A DNA stretch of 64,000 nt, from contig NZ_BMRB01000005.1 in assembly GCF_014648415.1 (NCBI RefSeq), positions 186,001-250,000 on the forward strand, written 5' to 3'. Below are positions 19,162 to 26,742 of the stretch, piece by piece. This DNA comes from Actinokineospora fastidiosa (GTDB lineage Bacteria; Actinomycetota; Actinomycetes; Mycobacteriales; Pseudonocardiaceae). Under the pieces are notes generated by a model that worked only from the letters and a program-made list of their open reading frames with translations, did not search any database and was not told the origin of the DNA. Within the stretch, counting starts at the first letter, position 1. Every line of letters starts with the position of its first letter. The translations under genes and the position numbers were made by a program.

Positions 19162-19407
19162 GGGCTCGGCGCTTCACATATTGAGTTCGGGCGGTTGAAG
19201 ACCGATACCCGGCAACGGGCACGCCGACTACATCCACCCGCCCGGCCTCGGCGCTCCACGTACTGAACTCGGCCGGCTGGAAGCCGATACCCGGCGACGG
19301 ACACCCCGACTACATCCACCCGCCCGGCCTCAGCGCTCCACGTGCCGAACTCGGCCAACTAGAAGCCGATACCCAGCAACGACCACGCCCACTACATCCA
19401 CCCGCCC
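19162..19407. repeat. Three tandem copies of an 82-bp repeat
   Basis: Copies begin at 19162, 19244 and 19326, and a partial fourth at 19408. Each carries GAAGCCGATACCC-type and GACTACATCCACCCGCCC-type blocks with some divergence. Because 82 is not a multiple of 3, the reading frame shifts between copies, so it is non-coding. Lies between the siderophore operon's end and the DoxX-like gene. Confidence 0.8.
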
Positions 19408-19414
19408 GGGCTCA

Positions 19415-19469
19415 CCCAGTCCTGAGATGCGTCCCCAGCAGGTCGCGTCGACCCTGCCGCAGGACTGGG
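19415..19469 (-). terminator. Long hairpin downstream of the siderophore operon
   Basis: CCCAGTCCT and AGGACTGGG (9-bp perfect arms) enclose a second imperfect stem (GCAGGTCG / CGACCCTGC). It starts 13 bp past the stop of the last gene, in the right place to end the operon transcript. Confidence 0.6.
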
Positions 19470-19481
19470 CGATTCCCCGCG

Positions 19482-20828
19482 CTAGGCGCGCAGGTCGCCG
19501 CGGGCGCGCTGCCAGGCGGTGACTGTGTCGAGGCCGGCGGTCAGTTCTTCGCCCAGCATCGCCAGTTGGTGGTCGATCACCGGGTCGCCCAGTACCGCTC
19601 GGGCTGGTTTGGAGTCCAGCAGGGTCAGTGCCTCCCATGGCGTCCGGGCCAGTTCGCCCACTACTCGGGCCTCGTCGGGCAGCGGGAGGCGTTCTCGGAC
19701 GCCTGCTATCCCGGCGCCCACCAGCGCCGCCACCACCAGGTGCGGGTGGGCGTCCGCACCGGCGAAGCGGGCCTCCAGGCGCAGGGAGCGGCCGCTGCCC
19801 GCCAGGCGGACGGCGGCGGTGCGGTCGTCGCGGCCCCAGCGCAGCGAGCGTGGGGAGAACGGGGCGGTGCGGAGGCGGACGTAGGAGTTCCACGTCGGCG
19901 CCCAGATGCCGGTCAGGTCCGGGGCGGCGCGCAGGATGCCCGCGATGAAGTGGCCGAAGAGCGCCGACGGCTCGCCGGGGGTAGCGCCCGCGGTCAGCGG
20001 CACACCCTCCGGGTCCGAAAGGGACAGATGGACGTGACACGAGCTGCCCATCCCCGACGCCTCCGCCGCCAGGTACCCCGCCCGCACGCCCCGCGCTGCG
20101 GCCGCTCGGCGGACAGCGGCCTGCAGCAGCATCGCGTCATCACACGCGGCGACGGCATCCCGGTGGCGCAGGACGATCTCGTACTGCCCCGGGTGCACCT
20201 CCCCGCGCGCGGACTCCGCGCCGAGGCCCAGGCCGTCGACGGCCGCGTGCACGTCGCCCAGCAGCGCGCGCAGCGGGGTCAGCCCCGCCACCGAGTAGTC
20301 CAGCCCCGCGGGCACCAGCGGCGCGCCGTCCGCGCCCGTGAACGTGGCCTCCTGCTCGATCCCCACCGACGGGACCAGCCCCAACTGCTCGGCGTCCGCC
20401 AGCCGCTCCCGCAGCGCCGTGCGCGGCGCCTCCGGCACTGGGCGGCCGTCGGGCCACTCGACGTCGCAGACCACCTGCCACACGCCCGGCTCCAGCGGGG
20501 CGAGGGTGGCCAGGTCCGGCCGCAGCACCAGATCGCCGTAACCGCCGAGGAACTGGTCGACAGCGGGCGCGTTGACCGTCTGCCGCGCCGGATTCCACCC
20601 GAAGACGTACGAGCAGAGCCCGTAACCGTTGGCCAGCACCGTGTCGACGAAGAAGTCCGCCCCCAGCTCGACGGCGGCGAAGCGCGCGTGCGGGTCGGGC
20701 GCCAGGCACACCACGCGCCGAACCTCGCCCGCGGACACCGCCGCGCGCAGCGACGCCGAGAGGGTCACCGCGGCCTTGGCGCGCGCGGCCAGCGTGCGCG
20801 GGCCGACCGGCCGCCGGTGGTCGATCAC
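19482..20828 (-). CDS. Glutamine-synthetase-like ligase of the siderophore operon
   Basis: 448 residues, full GS length. Catalytic landmarks are present: GIEQEATF (metal/glutamate Glu), SARGEVHPGQYEIVLRH, SSCHVHLSLS (ATP/metal His), NSYVRLRTAPFSPRSLRWGR with DDRTAAVRL, and RSLRLEARFAGADAHPHL. It therefore looks active, but the divergence and context favour a gamma-glutamylamine/polyamine ligase (GlnA3/GlnA4/PuuA type) rather than primary ammonia assimilation. GTG start at 20828 overlaps the IucA/IucC stop by 4 bp. Possible role: ATP-dependent joining of glutamate to the amine made by the operon's decarboxylase/monooxygenase (inference). Confidence 0.82.
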   Translation of the reverse strand: MIDHRRPVGPRTLAARAKAAVTLSASLRAAVSAGEVRRVVCLAPDPHARFAAVELGADFFVDTVLANGYGLCSYVFGWNPARQTVNAPAVDQFLGGYGDLVLRPDLATLAPLEPGVWQVVCDVEWPDGRPVPEAPRTALRERLADAEQLGLVPSVGIEQEATFTGADGAPLVPAGLDYSVAGLTPLRALLGDVHAAVDGLGLGAESARGEVHPGQYEIVLRHRDAVAACDDAMLLQAAVRRAAAARGVRAGYLAAEASGMGSSCHVHLSLSDPEGVPLTAGATPGEPSALFGHFIAGILRAAPDLTGIWAPTWNSYVRLRTAPFSPRSLRWGRDDRTAAVRLAGSGRSLRLEARFAGADAHPHLVVAALVGAGIAGVRERLPLPDEARVVGELARTPWEALTLLDSKPARAVLGDPVIDHQLAMLGEELTAGLDTVTAWQRARGDLRA

Positions 20829-22570
20829 CAGGCACCGCCCGCGTCCGGGCCCGCCAGCGGGTTGAGCGCCCTGCCGAAGCGGACGTCGAACTCGTCGTCC
20901 CGGTCGATCTTGTCGAAGCCCTGGCCCGCGAGGTGCTCGCGGTTGAGGCAGACCCGTTCGACGTCGGGGGCGAACAGCCCGCACGCGTCGAACCGCGCCG
21001 CGGTCGACGGGTGGCTGTCCCGATAGGCGCCCACGATCTCCCGGACCCGCGCCCACAGCCGCGGCCGGGCGTAGTCCAGGTCGGCGTCGGCGATCTCGGC
21101 GATGAACCGCAGCTGGCCTGCGAACACCGAGCTGAACAACGACTGGACCAGCAGGTGCGCGGGCCAGCGCAGCATGTCCGCCGCGGCGTCGCCGCCGAGC
21201 CGGTCGTAGGCGGGCAGGTGCTCGTCGAGCAGGTCGACGCCCTGGGCGAAGTCCTTGATGGCCGCCCGCAGCGGCACACCCGCCGCATCGGTGATCAGGA
21301 TGAGGTTCTGCCCGTGCGGGCAGAACCCGACGCCGTGCTCCAGCAGCCAGTGCAGCAGCGGCGTGAGCAGCAGGTCGAGCACCTTCGACAGCCACGCGTC
21401 CGGCTCCATCCCGGACTGGCGGACGAGGTGGGCGAGCACGCCGGGGTAGGGCAGGGCCGCAAAGGAGATCGCCCGCTCCCCCGGTGCCAGCCGGGTCCGG
21501 ATGGGCTCGCGCCACAGCGCGCCCAGCGTCTCGTGGAAGCGGTACGGCAGCTCGTCGATCGCGCCGAACAAGGGATGCCGAACGGACACGCTCGCCACCT
21601 CGCCGAGCAGGTCGAAGCCCTGCAGCTGCTCGTCGGACGCGCGCACTTCGCGCAGCCATGTCGTCACCTGAGGCGCGGCCAGCGTCGCCGCCGACGCCAG
21701 ACCCCGGTAGACGAGGGTGTTGCGCACCGACACGGCCGTCTTGACGTCCCTGCGCGTCGGGTGGGACGCGTTGGCCAGCGTGCGGATCGTCTGGTGTGGA
21801 CGGTAGTGGTCCCGGCTCTCGCCCAGCGGCACGACGACGCCGGTCGCCAGCTCGGCGGCGTAGAGGGTGCCGATGATCTCGTCGAACTGCCAGGGGTGCA
21901 CGGGGACGAGGGTGAAGTCGTCCGGGTCGGCCAGCCGGGCCCGGAACTCGGCCAGCTGGTCGCCCAGCTCCTCGGTGAGCAGCCCGTCCTCGGTGAGGTC
22001 GTCGGTGCACCGAAAGGCTGCGTGCTCGCGGCGCACGGCCACCCAGCGCAGCGGGAACGTCGTCCCCGCCTCCGGCGCGTAGCGCTCGCGGTCACGGCCG
22101 GAGAAGCCTACGCGGCCCTTGTTCAGCACCAGGCGAGGATGCCCGGTCAGCTTGCCGTCGGCGGTGTCGTAGTCCATTGCGGACAGTTCGGCCGCGGTCG
22201 GGGCCGACTCGATCCTGGTCGCCTCGTTGGCGACGGTCGCGGTCAGCTCGGAGAGCACGTCGGCCAGCCGCAGGCCGGTCAGGTCCAGCTCGGCGCGGGC
22301 GTCGACCACGAGCGCGCGCGGATCGTCGGCGGGCTCGCCGTTCCGCAGCGCGGTCCCCGGGCGCACCGCCCACGACTCGAACGCGCCCCGCCGCGCGGCG
22401 AAGCGGTACTCCGCGCCGCCGGACAGCGTGAGCCGCCAGTCGCGGAAGCCGCGCTCGTCCGGCTCGCCGACCGGCTCGGGGCGCAGCAGGCCCTCGTAGC
22501 TCAGCTCGCCGAGCATCTTGTGCACCACGGCCGCCCCCGCCGCCGCCCATGCCTCGCGCCGTCCACTCAC
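20825..22570 (-). CDS. IucA/IucC-family NRPS-independent siderophore synthetase
   Basis: 581 residues, typical for an unfused NIS synthetase. Visible family blocks: GHPRLVLNKGRVGFSGRD, LVPVHPWQFDEII, KTAVSVRNTLVYRGL (ATP-binding region), GFCPHGQNLILI and IKDFAQGVDLL. Such enzymes adenylate a carboxylate (citrate, succinyl-hydroxydiamine) and join it to an amine or N-hydroxydiamine. It has no fused acyltransferase domain. GTG start with a 4-bp overlap to the monooxygenase upstream and the GS-like gene downstream. DesD-like function is plausible, but the missing acyltransferase leaves the substrate open. Confidence 0.92.
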   Translation of the reverse strand: MSGRREAWAAAGAAVVHKMLGELSYEGLLRPEPVGEPDERGFRDWRLTLSGGAEYRFAARRGAFESWAVRPGTALRNGEPADDPRALVVDARAELDLTGLRLADVLSELTATVANEATRIESAPTAAELSAMDYDTADGKLTGHPRLVLNKGRVGFSGRDRERYAPEAGTTFPLRWVAVRREHAAFRCTDDLTEDGLLTEELGDQLAEFRARLADPDDFTLVPVHPWQFDEIIGTLYAAELATGVVVPLGESRDHYRPHQTIRTLANASHPTRRDVKTAVSVRNTLVYRGLASAATLAAPQVTTWLREVRASDEQLQGFDLLGEVASVSVRHPLFGAIDELPYRFHETLGALWREPIRTRLAPGERAISFAALPYPGVLAHLVRQSGMEPDAWLSKVLDLLLTPLLHWLLEHGVGFCPHGQNLILITDAAGVPLRAAIKDFAQGVDLLDEHLPAYDRLGGDAAADMLRWPAHLLVQSLFSSVFAGQLRFIAEIADADLDYARPRLWARVREIVGAYRDSHPSTAARFDACGLFAPDVERVCLNREHLAGQGFDKIDRDDEFDVRFGRALNPLAGPDAGGAW

Positions 22571-23811
22571 CCGATGTCCCCTCCGCTCAACCCGAACGTG
22601 GTGAACGCCGTGCGCTCGGGCAGCCGGTAGACCGTGCGCCCGCACACCGCGTTCAGGATGGTCGCCGCCCGCCACGCGGCCAACCCCAGATCCGGCGCGC
22701 CCACCCCGTGGGTGTGCCGCTCGGCGTTCTGCACGAACACCGAGCCCGATGTGCCCGAGGCCACCCGGTACTCGGCGTCCACGACGATCCGTCCCGCCGC
22801 GTCCCGCTCGACGGGCAGGTCGCCGAGCAGCGGCCCCAGGTCCCGCTCGGCGTACCCGGTCGCGCAGACCACGGCGTCGGTCCGGATGGTGGCGGTGGTG
22901 TTCTGCTGGACGTGCCGCAGGTCCAGCTCGATCCCCGGCCGCGCGTCGACGACCTCGACGCCGGGGGCGAAGAACACGTCCGGCCATCCGCCGCCGACGC
23001 TGCGCTGGTACAGCTCGTCGTGGATGGCGTCGATGGTCTCGGCGCTGATGCCCTTGTAGAGCTGCCACTGCGCGGGCACGAGCCGGTCGCGGGTGGGCTG
23101 GTCGAGGCCGTGGAAGAAGCGGGTGTAGTCGGGGGTGAACTGCTCCAGGCCGAGCTTGGAGTACTCCATGGGAGCGAACGCGGGCGTCCGCGCGATCCAC
23201 CGCAGCCTGCCGGTGCGGCGGCGCAGCAGGTCGAGGACGACCTCGGCGCCGGACTGGCCGGACCCGACGACGGTGACGTCCTCGGCCGCCACCAGCTCAT
23301 CGCGCTTGGAGAGGTAGTCGGCGGAATGGACGGCCAGCTCCCGCAGGGGACCGGGGACCACTGGCTCTGTTCCGACACCTAACACCAGGTTGCGCGCCCG
23401 CACAGGGCCATCGGGGACGTCCAGCTCGAAGACCTCGCCCGTCCAGCGCACCGCCCGCACCTCGACGCCGAACCGGCAGCCGGGTAACCGCTCGCTGGCC
23501 CACCGGCAGTAGTCGTCGTACTCCGCGCGCGGGATGTGGAAGCGCTCGGCGAAGTAGAAGGGGAACAACCGGTCGCGGTCGCGCAGGTAGGACAGGAACG
23601 AGAGCGGGTGGGCGGGCTCGACCAGCGAGACCAGGTCGGCCAGGAACGGCACCTGCAGGGTGGTGCCGTCGATGAGCAGCCCCGGATGCCACCGGAACTC
23701 GGCCCGCCGCTCGAAGAACCCGGCCCGCAACCCGGGAACCGAACTGGCGAGCGCGGCAAGGGAGAGATTGAACGGCCCGATGCCCACGCCCGCGAGGTCG
23801 AGCACGCTCAT
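22567..23811 (-). CDS. L-lysine N6-/amine monooxygenase (IucD/DesB type)
   Basis: 414 residues. FAD site at the start (DLAGVGIGPFNLSLAAL), substrate/flavin region FRWHPGLLIDGTTLQVPFL, NADPH site TVVGSGQSGAEVVLDLLRR (~200), and the C-terminal CATGYAERD with VQNAERHTHGVGAPDLGL. Hydroxylates a terminal amine to give the hydroxylamine that becomes a hydroxamate. In the operon it should act on the decarboxylation product (e.g. cadaverine). ATG 23811 overlaps the stop of the repeat-protein gene by 4 bp. Upstream in-frame codons only read into the G/T-rich repeats and are not used as start. Confidence 0.92.
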   Translation of the reverse strand: MSVLDLAGVGIGPFNLSLAALASSVPGLRAGFFERRAEFRWHPGLLIDGTTLQVPFLADLVSLVEPAHPLSFLSYLRDRDRLFPFYFAERFHIPRAEYDDYCRWASERLPGCRFGVEVRAVRWTGEVFELDVPDGPVRARNLVLGVGTEPVVPGPLRELAVHSADYLSKRDELVAAEDVTVVGSGQSGAEVVLDLLRRRTGRLRWIARTPAFAPMEYSKLGLEQFTPDYTRFFHGLDQPTRDRLVPAQWQLYKGISAETIDAIHDELYQRSVGGGWPDVFFAPGVEVVDARPGIELDLRHVQQNTTATIRTDAVVCATGYAERDLGPLLGDLPVERDAAGRIVVDAEYRVASGTSGSVFVQNAERHTHGVGAPDLGLAAWRAATILNAVCGRTVYRLPERTAFTTFGLSGGDIG

Positions 23812-24392
23812 GCCACCGCCCCGGCAAGAACGCCCCCACCGCAAGCACACCCCGATACCGACCGACTCCCGAACACACCCACACCACCCCTGACAACACC
23901 CCCAGCACAACCACACCCCAACACCCACCGACCCCCGAACACACCCACACCACCCCCGACAACACCCACACCACAACCACACCCCAACACCCACCGACCC
24001 CCGAACACACGCACACCACCCCTGACAACACCCACACCACAACCACACCCCGACCCACCCACGAGCACTCCCATGCCCTCACCCCTAACCAGGGCATCCC
24101 CACCGCAAGCGCACCCGGACACCCAGCGACCCCCGAGCGCCCCCATGCGCTCACCCCCAACCAGAACACCACCACCGCAAGCACACCCCGACACCGAGCG
24201 ACCCCCGAGCACTTCCACGCCACCACCCCCAACCAGAACACCCACACCACAAGCACACCCCGACACCCATCGAGCCACGCCCACACCGCCATCCCTAGCC
24301 AGAACACCCACACCACAAGCGCACCCGGACACCCGTCGATACACGAGTACGGGCCGCGCCCTTCCGGTCACCCGCTTCCCGTGCGAGCTCAT
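23808..24392 (-). CDS. Cys/Gly/Val-rich tandem-repeat protein embedded in the siderophore operon (novel)
   Basis: 194 residues, no known family. ATG 24392 forms an ATGA overlap with the decarboxylase stop, and the TGA at 23808 forms an ATGA overlap with the monooxygenase start, the coupling used throughout this operon. After ~18 basic residues (MSSHGKRVTGRARPVLVY) come eight repeats of 18-25 residues, consensus R-W/S-V-S-G-C-A-C-G-x-G-V-L-V-G-G-x-x-V-x-V-x-G-G, each with a GCxC pair (16 Cys in all). Between copies Ser and Cys codons vary silently (TCC/TCG, TGC/TGT), suggesting selection on protein. No signal peptide. Could bind metal, or act as a cysteine-rich precursor; the openness is partly due to a G/T-rich strand, so coding is not proven. 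Confidence 0.55.
   Translation of the reverse strand: MSSHGKRVTGRARPVLVYRRVSGCACGVGVLARDGGVGVARWVSGCACGVGVLVGGGGVEVLGGRSVSGCACGGGVLVGGERMGALGGRWVSGCACGGDALVRGEGMGVLVGGSGCGCGVGVVRGGVRVFGGRWVLGCGCGVGVVGGGVGVFGGRWVLGCGCAGGVVRGGVGVFGSRSVSGCACGGGVLAGAVA
23861..24350. repeat. A/C-rich 66-72-bp minisatellite
   Basis: Three near-identical 66-bp units start at 23861, 23927 and 23993; diverged units of 66-72 bp continue to ~24350. The plus strand is almost only A and C. The clear unit lengths are multiples of 3, preserving the frame of the minus-strand repeat protein described at the same place. Confidence 0.85.
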
Positions 24393-25717
24393 CGGGCCGC
24401 CTTTGCCACGAGGCCCAGCAGAGGCTGGTAGTCCCCGGGAGTCGTGTGCGGGTGCAGCAACGTCAGCTTGAGCCACAGGCCGTCTAGGCGCGCCCGGCCC
24501 AGTACGGCCTTGCCCTCGTCGAGCAGGGCCCGGCGGAGGGCGGCGACGTCGCAGGCGGCCTTGGGGCGGAAGACGACCGTCGACAGCGTCGGCTCGGCCC
24601 ACAGTTCCAGGTCCGGGTGGGCGGTGATCGCCGCCGCCACGCCGCGCGCGGTCGTGCAGCAGGCCTCGACCAACTCGCCCATCCCGCGCCTGCCCAGCGC
24701 GCGCAAGGTCGCGGCGATCTTCACCGCGTCCGGGCGCCGGGACGTGCGCAGGGAGCGGCCGAGCAGGTCGGGCAGGCCCGCCTCGGTGTCGTCGTCGGCG
24801 TTGAGGTAGTCGGCGTTGGTGTCCATGATCCGCAGGTCCGCGCCGTCGCGGCAGGCGAACAGGCCCGCGGCGATCGGCTGCCAGCCGAACTTGTGCAGGT
24901 CCAGCGCGACGGAATCCGCGCTCTCCATCCCCCGCAACAGGTTCCGCCGCTCGGTGAACAGCAGGCCTCCGCCGTACGCGGCGTCGACGTGCAGCCAGTC
25001 CGGCCGCAGGGCCGCGATCTCCGGCAGCGGATCGATCGCGCCGCTGTTGGTCGTGCCCGCCGTCGCCACCACCGCCGTCGGCCCCTCGACCGACGCCAGC
25101 GCGCGGGCCAGCGCGTCCGGGCGCACCCGGTCGTCGCGGCACTCCACCACCACCGGCCGCGGCAGCCCGAGCAGCCACGCCGCGCGGGCGACGCTGTGGT
25201 GGGCGTTGCGGCCGCAGACCGGCGTCACCGCGCCGAACTTCTCCCTGGCCAGCAGCAGACCGTACAGATTGGACTCGCTGCCGCCAGTGGTGACGAGCGC
25301 GTCCGCGGCGGGCTCCGCCGGGTAGCACAGCCGGGCCACGGCGTCGGTGACCTGCCGCTCGATCGCGCTCGCCGCGGGCGCCTGGTCCCAGGAGTCCATC
25401 GACGGGTTGAGGGCGCTCGCCGCCACGTCGGCCGCCACCGCCACGGCCAGCGGCGGGCAGTGCAGGTGGGCGGCGCACCACGGGTCGGCCGGGTCGGCCG
25501 AGCCCGCGGCCAGCACGCGCGCCACCTCGGCGGCCGCGGCCGGGCCGACGCCGTGCTCGGGCAGCACGTCGGCCAGGGCCTTCACCGCCGAGGGGCCGCC
25601 GGAGGGCAGCGGGCCATTGCGCTCGCGGACGCCGTCGGCCAAGGCGTCGAGCACCGGCCCGACCAGGGCGCGCACCGCATCGGGCGTGGCCAGGGGCGCG
25701 TCGTGCGATGCGGTCAT
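24389..25717 (-). CDS. PLP-dependent diamine-forming decarboxylase (DesA-like)
   Basis: 442 residues, group II PLP decarboxylase. Landmarks: TTGGSESNLYGLLLAREK, ATAGTTNSGAIDPL, LHVDAAYGGGLLF (PLP Asp), and ALDLHKFGWQPIAAGLFACR with the PLP-binding Lys in DLHKFG. The nearest functional group is lysine/ornithine/2,4-diaminobutyrate decarboxylases, and with a lysine-type monooxygenase downstream cadaverine is the likely product. First gene after the iron box, so expression should rise in iron starvation. Its stop overlaps the repeat-protein start by 4 bp. Confidence 0.9.
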   Translation of the reverse strand: MTASHDAPLATPDAVRALVGPVLDALADGVRERNGPLPSGGPSAVKALADVLPEHGVGPAAAAEVARVLAAGSADPADPWCAAHLHCPPLAVAVAADVAASALNPSMDSWDQAPAASAIERQVTDAVARLCYPAEPAADALVTTGGSESNLYGLLLAREKFGAVTPVCGRNAHHSVARAAWLLGLPRPVVVECRDDRVRPDALARALASVEGPTAVVATAGTTNSGAIDPLPEIAALRPDWLHVDAAYGGGLLFTERRNLLRGMESADSVALDLHKFGWQPIAAGLFACRDGADLRIMDTNADYLNADDDTEAGLPDLLGRSLRTSRRPDAVKIAATLRALGRRGMGELVEACCTTARGVAAAITAHPDLELWAEPTLSTVVFRPKAACDVAALRRALLDEGKAVLGRARLDGLWLKLTLLHPHTTPGDYQPLLGLVAKAAR

Positions 25718-25730
25718 CCGCCAACCCTTC

Positions 25731-25749
25731 TTAGGTGAGCCTTACCTTG
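25731..25749 (-). promoter_or_regulatory. Iron box (IdeR/DmdR1-type operator)
   Basis: TTAGGTGAGCCTTACCTTG on the plus strand closely matches the DtxR-family 19-bp consensus TTAGGTTAGGCTAACCTAA. It lies 13 bp before the decarboxylase ATG, where bound Fe-repressor would block transcription of the siderophore operon under iron sufficiency. Confidence 0.88.
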
Positions 25750-25782
25750 GAGAGGATACGCGGCGGCCGATCTTGGGCGCGC

Positions 25783-26742
25783 TCAGCGCGGCGCCAGCGC
25801 CCGCACCAGGTCGGCCGGGTCGTCGCCGGTGGGCAACACGGCGATGACCGGCGTGGTCAGGCCCGCCTCCTGATAGGCGGCGATCTTCTCCCGGCACTGC
25901 TCAGGGCTGCCGTGCACGATCAGTTCGTCGATGACCGAATCGGGGATGGCCGCGTTCGCCCCGGCCCGGTCGCCCGCCGCCCACGCCTCGTGCATCGGCC
26001 GCAGGAGGTCGCCGCGGCCGAGCCAGTCGTGGAACGCCGCGTACACGGGGACGGTCAGGTAGCTGCTGATCAGCAGCCTGCCCAAGCCCCGTGCCGCGTC
26101 GGCGTCCTCGGTGGGGCAGACGAAGATCCGGGCGACCAGCTCGGTGTCCGCGCCGATCTCCCCGCGCACGGTCGGCACGTCCGACGCCGCCAGCCAGTTG
26201 GTGATGGCGCCGTCGGACTGCTCGGCGGCAAGCCGCAGCATGCCCGGGCGCAGCGCGGCCAGCATCACCTGCGGCGGCACCGTCGGCGGGCGCTCCAGCC
26301 GGAACTTCGTGACCTCGAACGTGCCGTACTTCTCGGTGACCTTCTCCCCGGCCAGCGCCGCGCGCAGGAAGTGCAGCGTGTCGCGCACCCTGCGGAACGG
26401 GTCGGTGAAGTCGGCGCTGTTCCAGCCCTCCACGATGGTCGGCGACGACGTGCCGATGCCCAGCACGAACCGGCCGGGCGCCAGCTCGGCCAGGGTCGCC
26501 GCGCTCATCGCCAGCAGGCCGGGGCCGCGCGTGTAGACCGGGACGATCGCGGTGCCGAGCCGCAGGCCGGGCGACCACTCCGCGGCCAGCGCCAGCGGGG
26601 TGAACGCGTCGGTGCCCGCGGTCTCGGCCGACCACACGTCCGTGTAGCCGAGGTCGGGCAACTCCTTGACCAGCTCCCGGTGCGCGGTGAGCGGGACCCC
26701 GGTCAGCGGCAGCGTGATGCCCCACCTCGGCGTGACGGTCAT
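25783..26742 (-). CDS. LLM-class F420-dependent oxidoreductase
   Basis: 319 residues, luciferase-like TIM barrel. Visible: WGITLPLTGVPLTAHRE, TDVWSAETAGTDAFTPLA, LRLGTAIVPVYTRGPGLLAM, ELAPGRFVLGIGTSSPTIVE, and VHGSPEQCREKIAAYQEAGL near the end, all standard for the TIGR03564/F420 LLM group. Substrate unknown. Its ATG directly follows the S9 peptidase stop (TAGATG), so it is the second gene of a two-gene leftward unit. It is not part of the iron-regulated operon: it stops 34 bp before the iron box. Confidence 0.87.
   Translation of the reverse strand: MTVTPRWGITLPLTGVPLTAHRELVKELPDLGYTDVWSAETAGTDAFTPLALAAEWSPGLRLGTAIVPVYTRGPGLLAMSAATLAELAPGRFVLGIGTSSPTIVEGWNSADFTDPFRRVRDTLHFLRAALAGEKVTEKYGTFEVTKFRLERPPTVPPQVMLAALRPGMLRLAAEQSDGAITNWLAASDVPTVRGEIGADTELVARIFVCPTEDADAARGLGRLLISSYLTVPVYAAFHDWLGRGDLLRPMHEAWAAGDRAGANAAIPDSVIDELIVHGSPEQCREKIAAYQEAGLTTPVIAVLPTGDDPADLVRALAPR

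Larger units (their letters stand above)
18751..19481. other. 730-bp region without a gene
   Basis: No reading frame here has a start with a ribosome site or recognisable protein. It holds the TGATG/CATCA palindromes (18848-18901), a GC hairpin with GCGGGGAG/CTCCCCGC arms (18991-19014), an 82-bp tandem repeat (19162-19407) and a long hairpin (19415-19469). Apparent frames change between repeat copies, which argues against coding. Confidence 0.6.

Noticed and set aside
18842-19358. Minus-strand frames with a repeated VDVVGVxVAGYR sequence
   Set aside because: They appear in different frames in successive copies because the repeat length is not a multiple of 3, and lack ribosome sites.
19162-19407. 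Tandem repeats considered as a CRISPR array
   Set aside because: The repeat unit (82 bp) is continuous without unique spacers and no cas genes are present. The 66-bp units at 23861 fail for the same reason.
23812-24048. N-terminal extension of the monooxygenase through the repeats (WLWCGCC-rich)
   Set aside because: Family members start right at the FAD motif; ATG 23811 has the ATGA coupling expected in this operon. The extension exists only because the strand is G/T-rich.
23808-25724. A 638-codon reading of the repeat-protein frame reaching back through the decarboxylase gene
   Set aside because: The upstream two thirds overlap the decarboxylase in another frame. The ATG at 24392, overlapping the decarboxylase stop, is a sufficient and better start.
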